From Propionibacteriaceae bacterium P6A17 (GTDB lineage Bacteria; Actinomycetota; Actinomycetes; Propionibacteriales; Propionibacteriaceae): a stretch of 64,000 nt of DNA. Each line of letters opens with the position of its first letter. Within the stretch, counting starts at the first letter, position 1. Below are positions 29,427-38,489 of this stretch, piece by piece. The stretch lies in assembly GCA_000619965.1 (NCBI GenBank), contig JHVD01000011.1:1-64000 (forward strand), read 5' to 3'. The notes beneath the pieces were generated by a model. That model was not told the origin of the DNA and did not search any database. It was given only the letters and a program-made list of their open reading frames with translations. The position numbers and the translations under genes are program-made.

Positions 29427-31301
29427 GTGTCCAAGCAACTCAACAGGGTGGTCATCCGCTTCGCGGGCGACTCCGGCGATGGCATGCAGCTCACCGGCGA
29501 TCGATTCACGGCGGAGGCCGCCAGCCTCGGCAACGACATCGCCACGCTGCCCAACTTCCCCGCGGAGATCCGCGCCCCGCAGGGCACGCTGCCGGGTGTG
29601 TCGAGCTTCCAGCTCCACTTCGCCGACTTCGACATCGTCACCCCCGGGGACACCCCCGACGTGCTCGTCGCGATGAATCCCGCCGCGCTCAAGGCCAACC
29701 TCAAGGACCTCCCCAAGGGGACGGTCGTCATCGTCGACACGCACGATTTCACCCCGCGCAACCTGAAGAAGATCGGGCTCGCCACCAGCCCGCTCACCGA
29801 CGGCACCCTCTCGGCCTTCACCGTGCACGAGCTGGACCTCACCGACCTCGCCCAGCGCGCCGTCGAGGGCTTCGGGCTCACCCGCAAGGACGCCTCCCGG
29901 ACGAAGAACATGTTCGCGCTGGGGCTGCTGTCGTGGATGTACTCCCGGCCCACGGACGGCACCGAGCGCTTCCTCGCCGAGAAGTTCGCGAAGAAGCCCG
30001 ACATCCGCGACGCCAACATCGCCGCCTTCCGGGCCGGCTACGCCTACGGCGAGACCACCGAGGCGTTCGCCGTCCAGACCGTCGTCAACCCCGCCCCCAT
30101 GCCGCCGGGACGCTACCGGCAGGTCTCCGGCAACCTGGCCACCGCCTACGGGCTCATGGCCGGCGCGAGCAAGGCCGGCCTGCAGCTCTTCCTCGGCTCC
30201 TACCCCATCACGCCCGCCTCGGACATCCTCCACGAGCTGTCCAAGCGCAAGGACGTCGGCGTCATGACCTTCCAGGCGGAGGACGAGATCGCCGGCGTCG
30301 CGGCCGCGCTCGGGGCCAGCTTCGGCGGAGCCCTCGGCGTCACCACCACCTCGGGCCCCGGCATGGCGCTCAAGTCCGAGACGATCAGCCTCGCCATCAT
30401 GACCGAGCTGCCGCTCGTCGTCGTCGACGTGCAGCGCGCCGGCCCCTCGACGGGCATGCCGACGAAGACCGAACAGGCCGACCTGCTGCAGGCCCTCCAC
30501 GGGCGCCACGGCGAGGCCCCGCTGCCCGTGCTCGCGGCCCGCTCGTCGAGCGACTGCTTCGACACGGCCCTCGAAGCCTGCCGCATCGCCGTGACGTACC
30601 GCACCCCGGTCATCATGCTCTCCGACGGCTACCTCGCCAACGGGGCGGAGCCGTGGCGCATCCCCAACCTCGACGCGATCCCTCCGATCGCGCCCGGCTT
30701 CGCCACCGAGCTGGCCGACGGCGACCCGCACTTCCTGCCGTACCGCCGCGACGAGGAGACGCTCGCGCGCGCCTGGGCAGTCCCCGGCACCCCCGGCCTC
30801 GAGCACCGCATCGGCGGCATCGAGAAGGACGCCCTCACCGGCAACGTCTCCTACGATCCGGACAACCACGAGCGCATGGTGCGCACCCGCGCAGCGAAGG
30901 TGGCGGGCATCGTGCGCGACGTCCCGGACCTGGAGGTCGACGACCCGAGCGGCGAGGCCAAGCTGCTCGTGCTCGGCTGGGGCTCCACCTACGGCCCCAT
31001 CACGGCGGCCACGCGCCTCATCCGCAAGACCGGCCGCAAGGTCGCGACGGCGCACCTGCGCCACCTCAACCCCCTGCCGGCGAACCTCGCCGACGTCCTG
31101 CGCTCCCACGAGCACGTGGTCGTTCCCGAGATGAACCTGGGCCAGCTCGCGCAGGTCCTGCGGGCGCAGTTCCTCGTCGACGTGGAGAGCTATTCGCGCG
31201 TGCGGGGCCTGCCGCTGTCGATCGCCGAGCTCGAGGAGCATCTCACCGCCACCATCGACCGCCTGGAGGGCGCCGTCGACGCCAAGGAGGAAGCACGATG
31301 A
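29427..31301 (+). CDS. korA: 2-oxoglutarate:ferredoxin oxidoreductase, alpha subunit
   Basis: Larger subunit of the enzyme that converts 2-oxoglutarate + CoA to succinyl-CoA + CO2 with ferredoxin as acceptor; it can run in the carboxylating direction. 624 residues with the gamma domain fused at the N-terminus (VVIRFAGDSGDGMQLTGD, LPNFPAEIRAPQGT) and the alpha domain behind (GSYPITPASDILHEL, FQAEDEIAGVAAALGAS, TTTSGPGMALKSE, QRAGPSTGMPTKTEQADL). This is the two-subunit actinobacterial form. GTG start with GAGG a few bases upstream. The stop overlaps korB as ATGA. In Mycobacterium this enzyme closes the TCA cycle independently of the dehydrogenase complex. Confidence 0.94.
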   Translation: MSKQLNRVVIRFAGDSGDGMQLTGDRFTAEAASLGNDIATLPNFPAEIRAPQGTLPGVSSFQLHFADFDIVTPGDTPDVLVAMNPAALKANLKDLPKGTVVIVDTHDFTPRNLKKIGLATSPLTDGTLSAFTVHELDLTDLAQRAVEGFGLTRKDASRTKNMFALGLLSWMYSRPTDGTERFLAEKFAKKPDIRDANIAAFRAGYAYGETTEAFAVQTVVNPAPMPPGRYRQVSGNLATAYGLMAGASKAGLQLFLGSYPITPASDILHELSKRKDVGVMTFQAEDEIAGVAAALGASFGGALGVTTTSGPGMALKSETISLAIMTELPLVVVDVQRAGPSTGMPTKTEQADLLQALHGRHGEAPLPVLAARSSSDCFDTALEACRIAVTYRTPVIMLSDGYLANGAEPWRIPNLDAIPPIAPGFATELADGDPHFLPYRRDEETLARAWAVPGTPGLEHRIGGIEKDALTGNVSYDPDNHERMVRTRAAKVAGIVRDVPDLEVDDPSGEAKLLVLGWGSTYGPITAATRLIRKTGRKVATAHLRHLNPLPANLADVLRSHEHVVVPEMNLGQLAQVLRAQFLVDVESYSRVRGLPLSIAELEEHLTATIDRLEGAVDAKEEAR

Positions 31302-32359
31302 CCGCCGCACCCATCGACGGGGGCCTCGCCGGGGTCCCGCTGTCGCTGACGCCGCTGAACCGCAAGGACATGGTGAGCGACCAGGAGGTGCGCTGGTGTC
31401 CGGGCTGCGGCGACTACGCCATCCTGTCGACCTTCCAGCAGGTCGCCGCCGACCTCGGCGTCAAGAGGGAGAACATCGTGATGATCTCCGGCATCGGCTG
31501 CTCGTCGCGCTTCCCGTACTACGTCGACGCCTACGGCATGCACTCGATCCACGGGCGGGCACCCGCGATCGCGACGGGGCTCGCGTCGTCGCGCGAGGAC
31601 CTGAGCGTGTGGGTGGTCACCGGCGACGGCGACGCCCTCTCGATCGGCGGCAACCACCTCATCCACGCGCTGCGCCGCAACGTGAACATCAACATCTTGC
31701 TGTTCAACAACCGCATCTACGGCCTCACCAAAGGCCAGTACTCCCCCACCTCCGAGCTCGGCAAGGTCACCAAGTCCACCCCCTACGGGTCGCTCGATGC
31801 GCCGTTCAATCCGCTGTCCGTTGCGCTCGGGGCGGAGGCGACGTTCGTCGCGCGCGCAGTCGACTCGGATCGCGCCCAACTGGCCGAGGTGCTGCACGCG
31901 GCGGCCCAACACCGGGGCGCGGCCTTCGTCGAGATCTACCAGAACTGCCCCATCTTCAACGACGGCGCCTTCGACACGGTCAAGGGGCCCGAGTCCGCGG
32001 AGACGCTGATCCCGCTGCGCCACGGCGAACCCATCACGTTCGGCGCCGACGGCCACCGAGCCGTCGTCCGTGACGGTTTCGGCGGGCTGCGGGTCGTCGA
32101 GACCGCGACGGTGGATCCCTCCGAGATCGTCATCCACGACGAGACCCTCACCGACCCGTCGTACGCCTTCGCGCTCTCGCGGCTCACCGAGCCCGGCGTG
32201 CTCCAGCAGGCCCCCGTCGGCATCCTGCGTCGCGTCCAACGCCCCGCCTACGACGACCTCCTGCGCGAACAGATCGCCACCGTCCGCGCGGATGATCCGC
32301 AGGCTGCGCTAGCCTCGATCATCGCAGGTCCGGATACGTGGGAGGCAGGCACCAGATGA
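31298..32359 (+). CDS. korB: 2-oxoglutarate:ferredoxin oxidoreductase, beta subunit
   Basis: 353-residue thiamine diphosphate and [4Fe-4S] subunit partnering KorA. Cluster ligands are seen in RWCPGCGDY (about 29-37), SGIGCSSRFPYY (about 65) and QNCPIFND (about 215). The ThDP-binding motif is VTGDGDALSIGGNH through FNNRIYGLTKGQYSPTS. ATG at 31298 overlaps the korA stop and has AAGGAGG upstream. Its own stop overlaps the start of the next gene, making a three-gene coupled unit. Confidence 0.95.
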   Translation: MTAAPIDGGLAGVPLSLTPLNRKDMVSDQEVRWCPGCGDYAILSTFQQVAADLGVKRENIVMISGIGCSSRFPYYVDAYGMHSIHGRAPAIATGLASSREDLSVWVVTGDGDALSIGGNHLIHALRRNVNINILLFNNRIYGLTKGQYSPTSELGKVTKSTPYGSLDAPFNPLSVALGAEATFVARAVDSDRAQLAEVLHAAAQHRGAAFVEIYQNCPIFNDGAFDTVKGPESAETLIPLRHGEPITFGADGHRAVVRDGFGGLRVVETATVDPSEIVIHDETLTDPSYAFALSRLTEPGVLQQAPVGILRRVQRPAYDDLLREQIATVRADDPQAALASIIAGPDTWEAGTR

Positions 32360-33639
32360 GCCAGTGGCGGCCGTCGGCCCCACCGCCTCCGGGGGGTTGG
32401 CAGCCGCCGGAGGCCCCCTCGACGACGCCCTCCCGCCCCGCGCCCACCGGCCCCACCTACCCCACCGAACCCGGTCCGCGCTCCGACCAGCAGGCCCCCG
32501 CGCCCCGGCCGTCGCCGCCCGCGCTCGATGGCCCCGAGGCGATGCAGTCCATCCTGCAACGCGCCCGCGACCGTTCGCGCTTCGTCGCACCCGACGTCGA
32601 CGATCCCCCGCCGCCCAGACGGTTCCCGCTGCGCGCAGTGCTGACGCTGTTCGTCGTCGTCTCCCTCGTCGCGGTCGGCCTCGGCGTCGCCACCGTCTCG
32701 TGGCGCCGCAGCGGCGGCGTCGACCCGCGCACGATCGTCCAGCCCAGCGACGGCCAGTCGCAGGCCGCGAAGCGCACCCCGCAGCAGGCCGTCCGCACCT
32801 ACCTGGAAGCGCTCGCCAGCGGCGACATCGCCACGGCCCTCGCCACCGGCAAGATCGGCGGCGACGAGCGCAGCAGCCGGCTGCTGCTTGCGCCCGGGGT
32901 GCAGGCCCGGGTGCGTCAGGCCGCACCAATCACCGACATCCAGGTGCTCACCCAGGACCCCAACGTCACGCAGGTGGAGGTCTCCTACCGCCTCGGCGAC
33001 ACCCCGGTGCGCACGATGATCCCCGTCGAGCTGGGCGACACCGGCGGCTACCAGCTCACCCGCACGACGGTCACCGTCCTGATCGAGCTCGGTCACGCCG
33101 AGGCACTGCCCCTGCTCGTGGCGGGCGTCGAGGTGCCGAAATTCCAGCCACTGGAGGTCGTGCCCGGCATCTACGAGCTCTCGACGGGGCTGCCCCTCGT
33201 CGAGTATCCGGCGGAGAACACGATCGAGATCACCTCGCTCGGCTACGGCGACCAGACCCCGTTCGCCGCCACGCCGCGGCTCAGCGCGCAGGGGCGGCAG
33301 GCCTTCCTGGCCGCGGTGCGCGCCTCTCTCGCCGAGTGCGTCGCCGAACGCGCCATCGCCCCCGAGGGCTGCCCGCAGGGGCGCCGGCCCGCGAAGGCCA
33401 TCGTGCCGGGCTCGGTGCGCTGGACGCTGCTCGGCAACCCGCTGGCGACCGCCGAGCCGAAGCTCTCCACCGACGACCTCACCGTCGCCAGCCTGCCGCT
33501 GGACCTCTCGTTCACCCTGGCATTCCAGTACGCCGACGGGTCCAGCCCCGGCACGGAGACGGTGTCCGTCTCCACGCGCGCGACCGCCAACATGCTGTCC
33601 TCCAGCGATGATGCGGTGGGCGTGGTCTGGAACCGCTGA
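32356..33639 (+). CDS. Single-pass membrane protein of unknown function, coupled to korB
   Basis: 427 residues, not recognised. A proline-rich cytosolic segment of about 75 residues is followed by a charged stretch, one transmembrane helix (VLTLFVVVSLVAVGLGVATV, near residue 100) and an extracytoplasmic domain of about 310 residues. Part of that domain (TPQQAVRTYLEALASGDIATAL) looks like the repeat of NTF2-like/DUF4878-type modules, and the end is rich in beta-prone sequence. ATG at 32356 overlaps korB as ATGA with GGAGG ten bases upstream. Pro-rich N-terminus plus one helix is common in actinobacterial envelope proteins. The coupling to korAB may be positional rather than functional. Confidence 0.7.
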   Translation: MSQWRPSAPPPPGGWQPPEAPSTTPSRPAPTGPTYPTEPGPRSDQQAPAPRPSPPALDGPEAMQSILQRARDRSRFVAPDVDDPPPPRRFPLRAVLTLFVVVSLVAVGLGVATVSWRRSGGVDPRTIVQPSDGQSQAAKRTPQQAVRTYLEALASGDIATALATGKIGGDERSSRLLLAPGVQARVRQAAPITDIQVLTQDPNVTQVEVSYRLGDTPVRTMIPVELGDTGGYQLTRTTVTVLIELGHAEALPLLVAGVEVPKFQPLEVVPGIYELSTGLPLVEYPAENTIEITSLGYGDQTPFAATPRLSAQGRQAFLAAVRASLAECVAERAIAPEGCPQGRRPAKAIVPGSVRWTLLGNPLATAEPKLSTDDLTVASLPLDLSFTLAFQYADGSSPGTETVSVSTRATANMLSSSDDAVGVVWNR

Positions 33640-33924
33640 CCGACGACGACGCCCGGTGCCGGTCTGCCCAACGCTGGACCGTGGGCCACGAGCCCTGGAT
33701 GCGGACGGCAACCTCCGAGATCGGGGGCCCCTCCCTCGCGACGAGCCGAGCGCCTCGAAGATGGGCGCGCGGGGTCGAGGCGGCGTTCGCGGGGAATACG
33801 GGAGGACCTGCCCCTCGGAAGGGGATGCCCCGGCAGTTCCGCTCCACCGCGGAGGTCCCCCTGCCGCGTCATCGCGGACCGGGTCGTCGCGCGCCTCCAA
33901 CCAACCGCTTCCGAGAGGTACAAC

Positions 33925-33930
33925 TAGGCT
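33925..33930 (+). promoter_or_regulatory. Leaderless -10 for the M13 peptidase
   Basis: TAGGCT, a 6-base spacer, then the ATG at 33937. The 297-base gap from 33640 otherwise shows no convincing gene or hairpin. Confidence 0.45.
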
Positions 33931-33936
33931 GGCTGC

Positions 33937-35880
33937 ATGAACGTACTCGACCTCACCCAGCGCGACCCGGACGTCCGCCCGCAGGATGACCTCTACCGCC
34001 ACCTGCACGGTGCCTGGCTCGCCACCGCGACGATTGCCCCCGACAAGACGAGCGCAGGCTCGTTCATCGACCTCAACGACGACGCCGAGCGCAATGTGCG
34101 CGACATCGTCGAGGGGCTCTCGCCCGCATCGACGGACCCTGCCGAGGCGCGCGTCGCCCGCCTCTACGGGCTGTTCATGGACGAGGAGCGCATCGAGCGC
34201 GACAGCCCGGCCGCGCTCCAGGCCCGCCTGGCGGACGTCGAGGGGATCGTCGACGCCACCTCGCTGGCCCGCCACCTCGGCCGGTCGGCCCGCTTCGGCG
34301 GCGGCCGGCTCTTCGGGCTCGACGCCGACGCAGACCCAGGGGATCCGTCGCGCATGGTGCTGTTCACGTGGCAGGGCGGTCTCGGGCTGCCCGATGAGGA
34401 GTACTACCGCCTCGGCGAGCACGCGGACACGCTGGCCTCCTACCGCCTTCATGTGGAGCGCATGCTGGGCCTCGCGGGCGAACAGGATGCGGCCACGCTC
34501 GCCGACGACGTCCTCGCCCTCGAGACGGCCATCGCCTCCCACCACTGGGACAAGGTGCGCTGCCGCGATCTGGTCCAGATGTTCAACCCCATGTCCTGGG
34601 ACGAGCTCGCCGCCTCCGCCCCCGGCTTCGACTGGATCGCGTTCCTCGATGCGGCCCGCATCCCCGCTGCCAAGGCGGCGTACGTCGTCGTGGGCCAGCC
34701 GTCGTACATGACGGCCCTCGGGCAGCTCGTCGACGCCCAGCCCATCCAGCGCTGGCGCGCGTGGGCAAAGTGGCGGCTCGTCTCCTCGCTGGCGCCCTAC
34801 CTGTCGACGGCGTTCGTCGACGAGAACTTCGACTTCTACCAGCGCACCCTGGCCGGCACCGAGACCCTGCGCCCGCGCTGGAAGCGCGCCATTGGATTCG
34901 TCGAGGGCGCCGTCGGCGAGGACGTGGGCCGGCTCTACGTGGCCAAGCACTTCAGTCCCGAGGCGAAGACCGCGATGGACGAGCTGGTGGGCAACCTCAT
35001 CAAGGCCTACGACCTCTCGATCCGCGCCCTGCCCTGGATGTCGGAGCAGACCAAGCAGGAAGCCCTCGCGAAGCTCGCAGGATTCACCCCGAAGGTCGGG
35101 TATCCCGGCAAATGGCGCGACTACTCGGCGCTGCGCGTCGACTCCGAGCTGCTCTGCGACGTGCTGCCCGCGGTCAACGAGTTCGACTTCGAGCACACGC
35201 TGTCCCGCGCCATGGCGCCGGTCGACCCGGACGAGTGGGAGATGCTGCCCCAGACGGTCAACGCCTACTACCATCCGCTGCGCAACGAGATCGTGTTCCC
35301 CGCCGCGATCCTCCAGCCCCCGTTCTTCACCCTCGGCGCCGACGACGCCATCAACTACGGCGCGATCGGGGCGGTGATCGGCCACGAGATCGGCCACGGA
35401 TTCGACGACAAGGGCTCCACCACCGACGCGCAGGGCCGCATCCGCGACTGGTGGACCCCGGAGGACAAGGCCGCGTTCGAGGAGGCCACGGGGCGCCTCG
35501 TCGAGCAGTTCGACGGGCTGACGCTCGACGGCATCGACGGGGCCGTCAACGGCAAGCTCACCCTCGGCGAGAACATCGGCGACCTCGGTGGCGTCGGCAT
35601 CGCCTACAAGGCGTGGCTGCTCGCCGGGGGCGACCCGAACGGGGAGCCCATCGACGGCTTCACCCCCGCCCAGCGCTTCTTCCTCGGCTACGCGCGCATC
35701 TGGCGGGTGAAGCGTCGGCCCGAGATGGCAAAGATGCTGCTGAGCGTCGACCCGCACTCGCCCGCCCAGTTCCGCGTCAACGAGATCCTGAAGAACGTCG
35801 ACGCCTTCCACGAGGCGTTCGGCACCAAGCCCGGCGACGGACTGTGGCTCGAGCCGAGGGCGCGCGTCGAGATCTGGTGA
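33937..35880 (+). CDS. pepO: M13-family zinc metallopeptidase (PepO/neprilysin type)
   Basis: 647-residue oligopeptidase of the neprilysin family. The zinc site HExxH is in VIGHEIGHGFDDKG (about 485); the third ligand Glu is in ENIGDLGG (about 548); the substrate-backbone motif is NAYYHP (about 447). The C-terminus ends VEIW, the family tail. No signal peptide is visible, so it is probably cytosolic and degrades short peptides. It begins MNVLDLTQRDPDVRPQDDLYRHLHG-like sequence, where the D-x-Y...NG/HG pattern is normal. Leaderless start likely. It ends at a strong terminator shared with the convergent nuo operon. Confidence 0.93.
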   Translation: MNVLDLTQRDPDVRPQDDLYRHLHGAWLATATIAPDKTSAGSFIDLNDDAERNVRDIVEGLSPASTDPAEARVARLYGLFMDEERIERDSPAALQARLADVEGIVDATSLARHLGRSARFGGGRLFGLDADADPGDPSRMVLFTWQGGLGLPDEEYYRLGEHADTLASYRLHVERMLGLAGEQDAATLADDVLALETAIASHHWDKVRCRDLVQMFNPMSWDELAASAPGFDWIAFLDAARIPAAKAAYVVVGQPSYMTALGQLVDAQPIQRWRAWAKWRLVSSLAPYLSTAFVDENFDFYQRTLAGTETLRPRWKRAIGFVEGAVGEDVGRLYVAKHFSPEAKTAMDELVGNLIKAYDLSIRALPWMSEQTKQEALAKLAGFTPKVGYPGKWRDYSALRVDSELLCDVLPAVNEFDFEHTLSRAMAPVDPDEWEMLPQTVNAYYHPLRNEIVFPAAILQPPFFTLGADDAINYGAIGAVIGHEIGHGFDDKGSTTDAQGRIRDWWTPEDKAAFEEATGRLVEQFDGLTLDGIDGAVNGKLTLGENIGDLGGVGIAYKAWLLAGGDPNGEPIDGFTPAQRFFLGYARIWRVKRRPEMAKMLLSVDPHSPAQFRVNEILKNVDAFHEAFGTKPGDGLWLEPRARVEIW

Positions 35881-35895
35881 CCGCAGCCGAAACCC

Positions 35896-35932
35896 TTGGG
35901 GGGACCCAGCCTCGGCGGCTGGGTCCCCCCAA
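35896..35932. terminator. Bidirectional terminator between pepO and the polyprenyl synthase gene
   Basis: Perfect 15-bp stem 35896-35910 / 35918-35932 with a 7-base loop between two converging genes. Short A/T runs occur on both sides (aaccctt before, aaacgtt after). Probably ends both transcripts. Confidence 0.8.
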
Positions 35933-35946
35933 ACGTTCCGCAGCGA

Positions 35947-36912
35947 TCAGGCCGAGCGGGTGACGAGCTCCTCGCACACCCTGAGCAGCGCGTCCTTGGC
36001 GTCGCCATCGGGCAGCACCGCCAACCACTGCCGGGCACGGTCGGCGTGCGCCCTGACCACCGCCTCGGCCTCATCCATGATCGGGTGCGCCCGCAGCGCG
36101 GCAAGCACCTTGGCGAGGCGCTCGTCGTCGGACAGGTCCCCGTCGATCTGGGCCAACAGCGCCGCGTCGGCGGGGTCGGCCTTCGCGCGCAGCATGAGCA
36201 CCGGCAGCGTCGGGACTCCCTCGCGCAGGTCCGTTCCCGGAGTCTTGCCGGTGACGTCCGAGCGGATGTCGATGAGGTCGTCGGAGAGCTGGAAGACGAC
36301 GCCGATCTCCTCGCCGAAGCGGTCGAGGGCCTGCACCATGTCCTGCGGCAGCCCCGCGACCATCGCGCCGAAGGACGCGGAGGCGGCGATCAGCGAGCCC
36401 GTCTTGTCGGCGATGACCTGCAGGTAGTGGTCGAGCGCATCGGCCCCGTCGGCCGGGCCCACCGTCTCCGCGATCTGGCCCTGCACGAGCCTCGCGAACG
36501 TCCTGGCCTGCAGCCGCACGTAGTCCACGCCCAGCCCCGCGACGATGTCGGAGGCCTGCGCAAACAGGAAATCGCCGACGAGGATCGCCACCGAGTTGCC
36601 GTAGAAGCGATTGGCCGAGGGGGCGCCGCGACGCACGTCGGCCTCGTCCATGACGTCGTCGTGGTAGAGGCTCGCGACGTGGGTGAGCTCCATCACCATC
36701 GCCGCCTCCTGGAGCGCCCGCTCGTCCACGCCTTGGCCGAATTCGGACGCGACGAACACCAACATCGGGCGGAAGCGCTTGCCACCAGCACGGATCACAT
36801 GGCTCGCGGCCTCCGTCACCTCGTCGGTGCGCGCCACGGCCGCAGCGGCCAGCAGCGGCTCGAAGGCCTCGAGCCGCTGCTGGATCCTGTCGTCGAAGGA
36901 AGGGCGGGTCAA
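35947..36912 (-). CDS. Polyprenyl diphosphate synthase for the menaquinone side chain
   Basis: Trans-prenyltransferase of 321 residues that extends farnesyl/geranylgeranyl diphosphate with isopentenyl diphosphate. The first aspartate-rich motif is LYHDDVMDEAD (about 88-98) and the second is QLSDDLIDIRSD (about 215). GGKRFRPML near residue 45 binds the diphosphate. The residues before the first motif (MELTHVASLYHDD) are small-to-medium, giving no strong chain-length stop, which fits a long-chain (heptaprenyl to decaprenyl) enzyme. TTG start at 36912 overlaps the nuoN stop (TTGA) with GGAG eight bases upstream. It is the last gene of the nuo operon, which points to quinone tail synthesis. Confidence 0.87.
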   Translation of the reverse strand: MTRPSFDDRIQQRLEAFEPLLAAAAVARTDEVTEAASHVIRAGGKRFRPMLVFVASEFGQGVDERALQEAAMVMELTHVASLYHDDVMDEADVRRGAPSANRFYGNSVAILVGDFLFAQASDIVAGLGVDYVRLQARTFARLVQGQIAETVGPADGADALDHYLQVIADKTGSLIAASASFGAMVAGLPQDMVQALDRFGEEIGVVFQLSDDLIDIRSDVTGKTPGTDLREGVPTLPVLMLRAKADPADAALLAQIDGDLSDDERLAKVLAALRAHPIMDEAEAVVRAHADRARQWLAVLPDGDAKDALLRVCEELVTRSA

Positions 36913-38489
36913 CGGATGAACTCCGAGAAGCCGTTCATGACGTCGAGCATGCCGCCGGGCAGCAGGCCGAGGATCACCGTCGCCAGCGCACCGACCACCA
37001 CGACGGTCCACACCCACGGCGACGGCGACACGACGACAACCTCGGTGCCCTCGTCTAGAGACTGGAACCACATGGCCACGATGACCTTGAGGTAGAAGTA
37101 CGCGGCGACCACGCTCATGATGATCGCGACGACCACCAGCCAGCCGTACCCGCCCTGGAAGGCGGCGACGAACACGGCCAGCTTGCCCACGAAGCCCGCG
37201 GTCAGCGGGATGCCGGCGAAGCTCAGGAAGAACAGCGTCATGACGCCCGCCACCACAGGGTTGGAGCGGCCGAGGCCCTTCCAATCCGAGATCAGCGTCG
37301 CCTCGCCGCCCGCGCGGCGCACGGACATCAGCAGCCCGAACGCGCCGAGCGTCGCCACGCCGTAGGTGAGCAGGTAGAAGGCCACCGCACCCACCGACGA
37401 GACGAACACGCCCTCGCCCGCCTCGACCGCACCGGTGACGGCCACGAGGATGAAGCCCGCGTGGGTGATCGCCGAGTAGGCCAGGAGGCGCTTCAGGTCG
37501 TTCTGCCAGATCGCGATCACGGCACCGACGAGCATGCTCAGCACCGCGACGGTGGCGAACACCGGCTGCCAGTCCCAGGCGGCGCCACCGAGGGCGACGT
37601 AGAACACGCGCAACAGCGCGGCGACGGCGGCCGTCTTCGTCGCGATCGCCATGAAGCCGGTCACCGGCGTCGGGGCGCCCATGTAGACGTCGGGCGTCCA
37701 TGCGTGGAACGGCACCGCACCGATCTTGAACAGGAGGCCAACGGCCATCAGCACCAGGCCCAGAATCAGCAGCACGTGGGTGCCCTCGTTGGCCTGCGAG
37801 TCGATCGCGACGGCGACGTCGGTGAGCTTCAGCCCGCCGGAGAAGCCGTAGAGCATCGCGATGCCGTACAGGAAGAAGCCGGAGGCCAGCGAGCCCAGCA
37901 GGAAGTACTTCAGGCCGGCCTCCTGCGACAGCAGGCGGCGACGGCGCGCCATCGCCGACAGCAGGTACAGCGGCAGCGAGAAGACCTCGAGCGAGACGAA
38001 CAGCAGGATCAGGTCATTCGCGGAGGCGAACAGCAGCATGCCCAGCAGGGAGAACAGCAGCAGCGGGAAGACCTCGGTCTGCTCCCGCTTGAGGCGGACG
38101 GCTTCCCGCTCCAACGGCGAGCCGGGGACGGCAGCGGCCGACGCCGCGAACGCCGACTGCCCGTCGCCGACGGCGCGCTCCGCGAACAGCGCCACGCCAC
38201 CGAGGCCGAACAGCAGCAGCAACAGCCAGAACACGAGCGTCGGGCCGTCGTAGGCGATGGCGTCCATCGCAAGCTTCGCCGGCTCGAAGTCCGCGAGCGC
38301 GACGAGCACGGCCGCGCCCGCGCCGAGAATCGTCAGCAGCGCCAACGCCGACTGCAGGGCATGACGCACGCCACGCGGCACGAACGCCTCGATGAGGACA
38401 CCGATCACCGCTCCAGCGAAGAGCAGGATCAGCGGGAGCAGCGGCACCCACTCGATCGTGGGGGCCTGGATCTCCAGAGCGTTGATCAT
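36909..38489 (-). CDS. nuoN: NADH-quinone oxidoreductase subunit N
   Basis: Antiporter-like membrane subunit of complex I, 526 residues, about 14 helices. Proton-channel segments are present: a charged LKRLLAYSAITHAGFIL region (about 325-340), KIGAVPFHAWTPDVYMGAP (about 250-268), where Lys and His lie in the broken helix, and the Glu in FVSLEVFSLPLYLLSA (about 155). ATG at 38489 overlaps the nuoM stop (ATGA). Confidence 0.96.
   Translation of the reverse strand: MINALEIQAPTIEWVPLLPLILLFAGAVIGVLIEAFVPRGVRHALQSALALLTILGAGAAVLVALADFEPAKLAMDAIAYDGPTLVFWLLLLLFGLGGVALFAERAVGDGQSAFAASAAAVPGSPLEREAVRLKREQTEVFPLLLFSLLGMLLFASANDLILLFVSLEVFSLPLYLLSAMARRRRLLSQEAGLKYFLLGSLASGFFLYGIAMLYGFSGGLKLTDVAVAIDSQANEGTHVLLILGLVLMAVGLLFKIGAVPFHAWTPDVYMGAPTPVTGFMAIATKTAAVAALLRVFYVALGGAAWDWQPVFATVAVLSMLVGAVIAIWQNDLKRLLAYSAITHAGFILVAVTGAVEAGEGVFVSSVGAVAFYLLTYGVATLGAFGLLMSVRRAGGEATLISDWKGLGRSNPVVAGVMTLFFLSFAGIPLTAGFVGKLAVFVAAFQGGYGWLVVVAIIMSVVAAYFYLKVIVAMWFQSLDEGTEVVVVSPSPWVWTVVVVGALATVILGLLPGGMLDVMNGFSEFIR

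Noticed and set aside
33681-33989. Small plus-strand frame in the gap before the M13 peptidase
   Set aside because: It overlaps the peptidase start in another frame, is Arg/Pro-rich, and has no ribosome binding site or homology I can recognise.
32248-35811. Minus-strand open frame of 1187 codons opposite the membrane protein and M13 peptidase genes
   Set aside because: Same kind of shadow; the plus strand encodes a complete HExxH peptidase.
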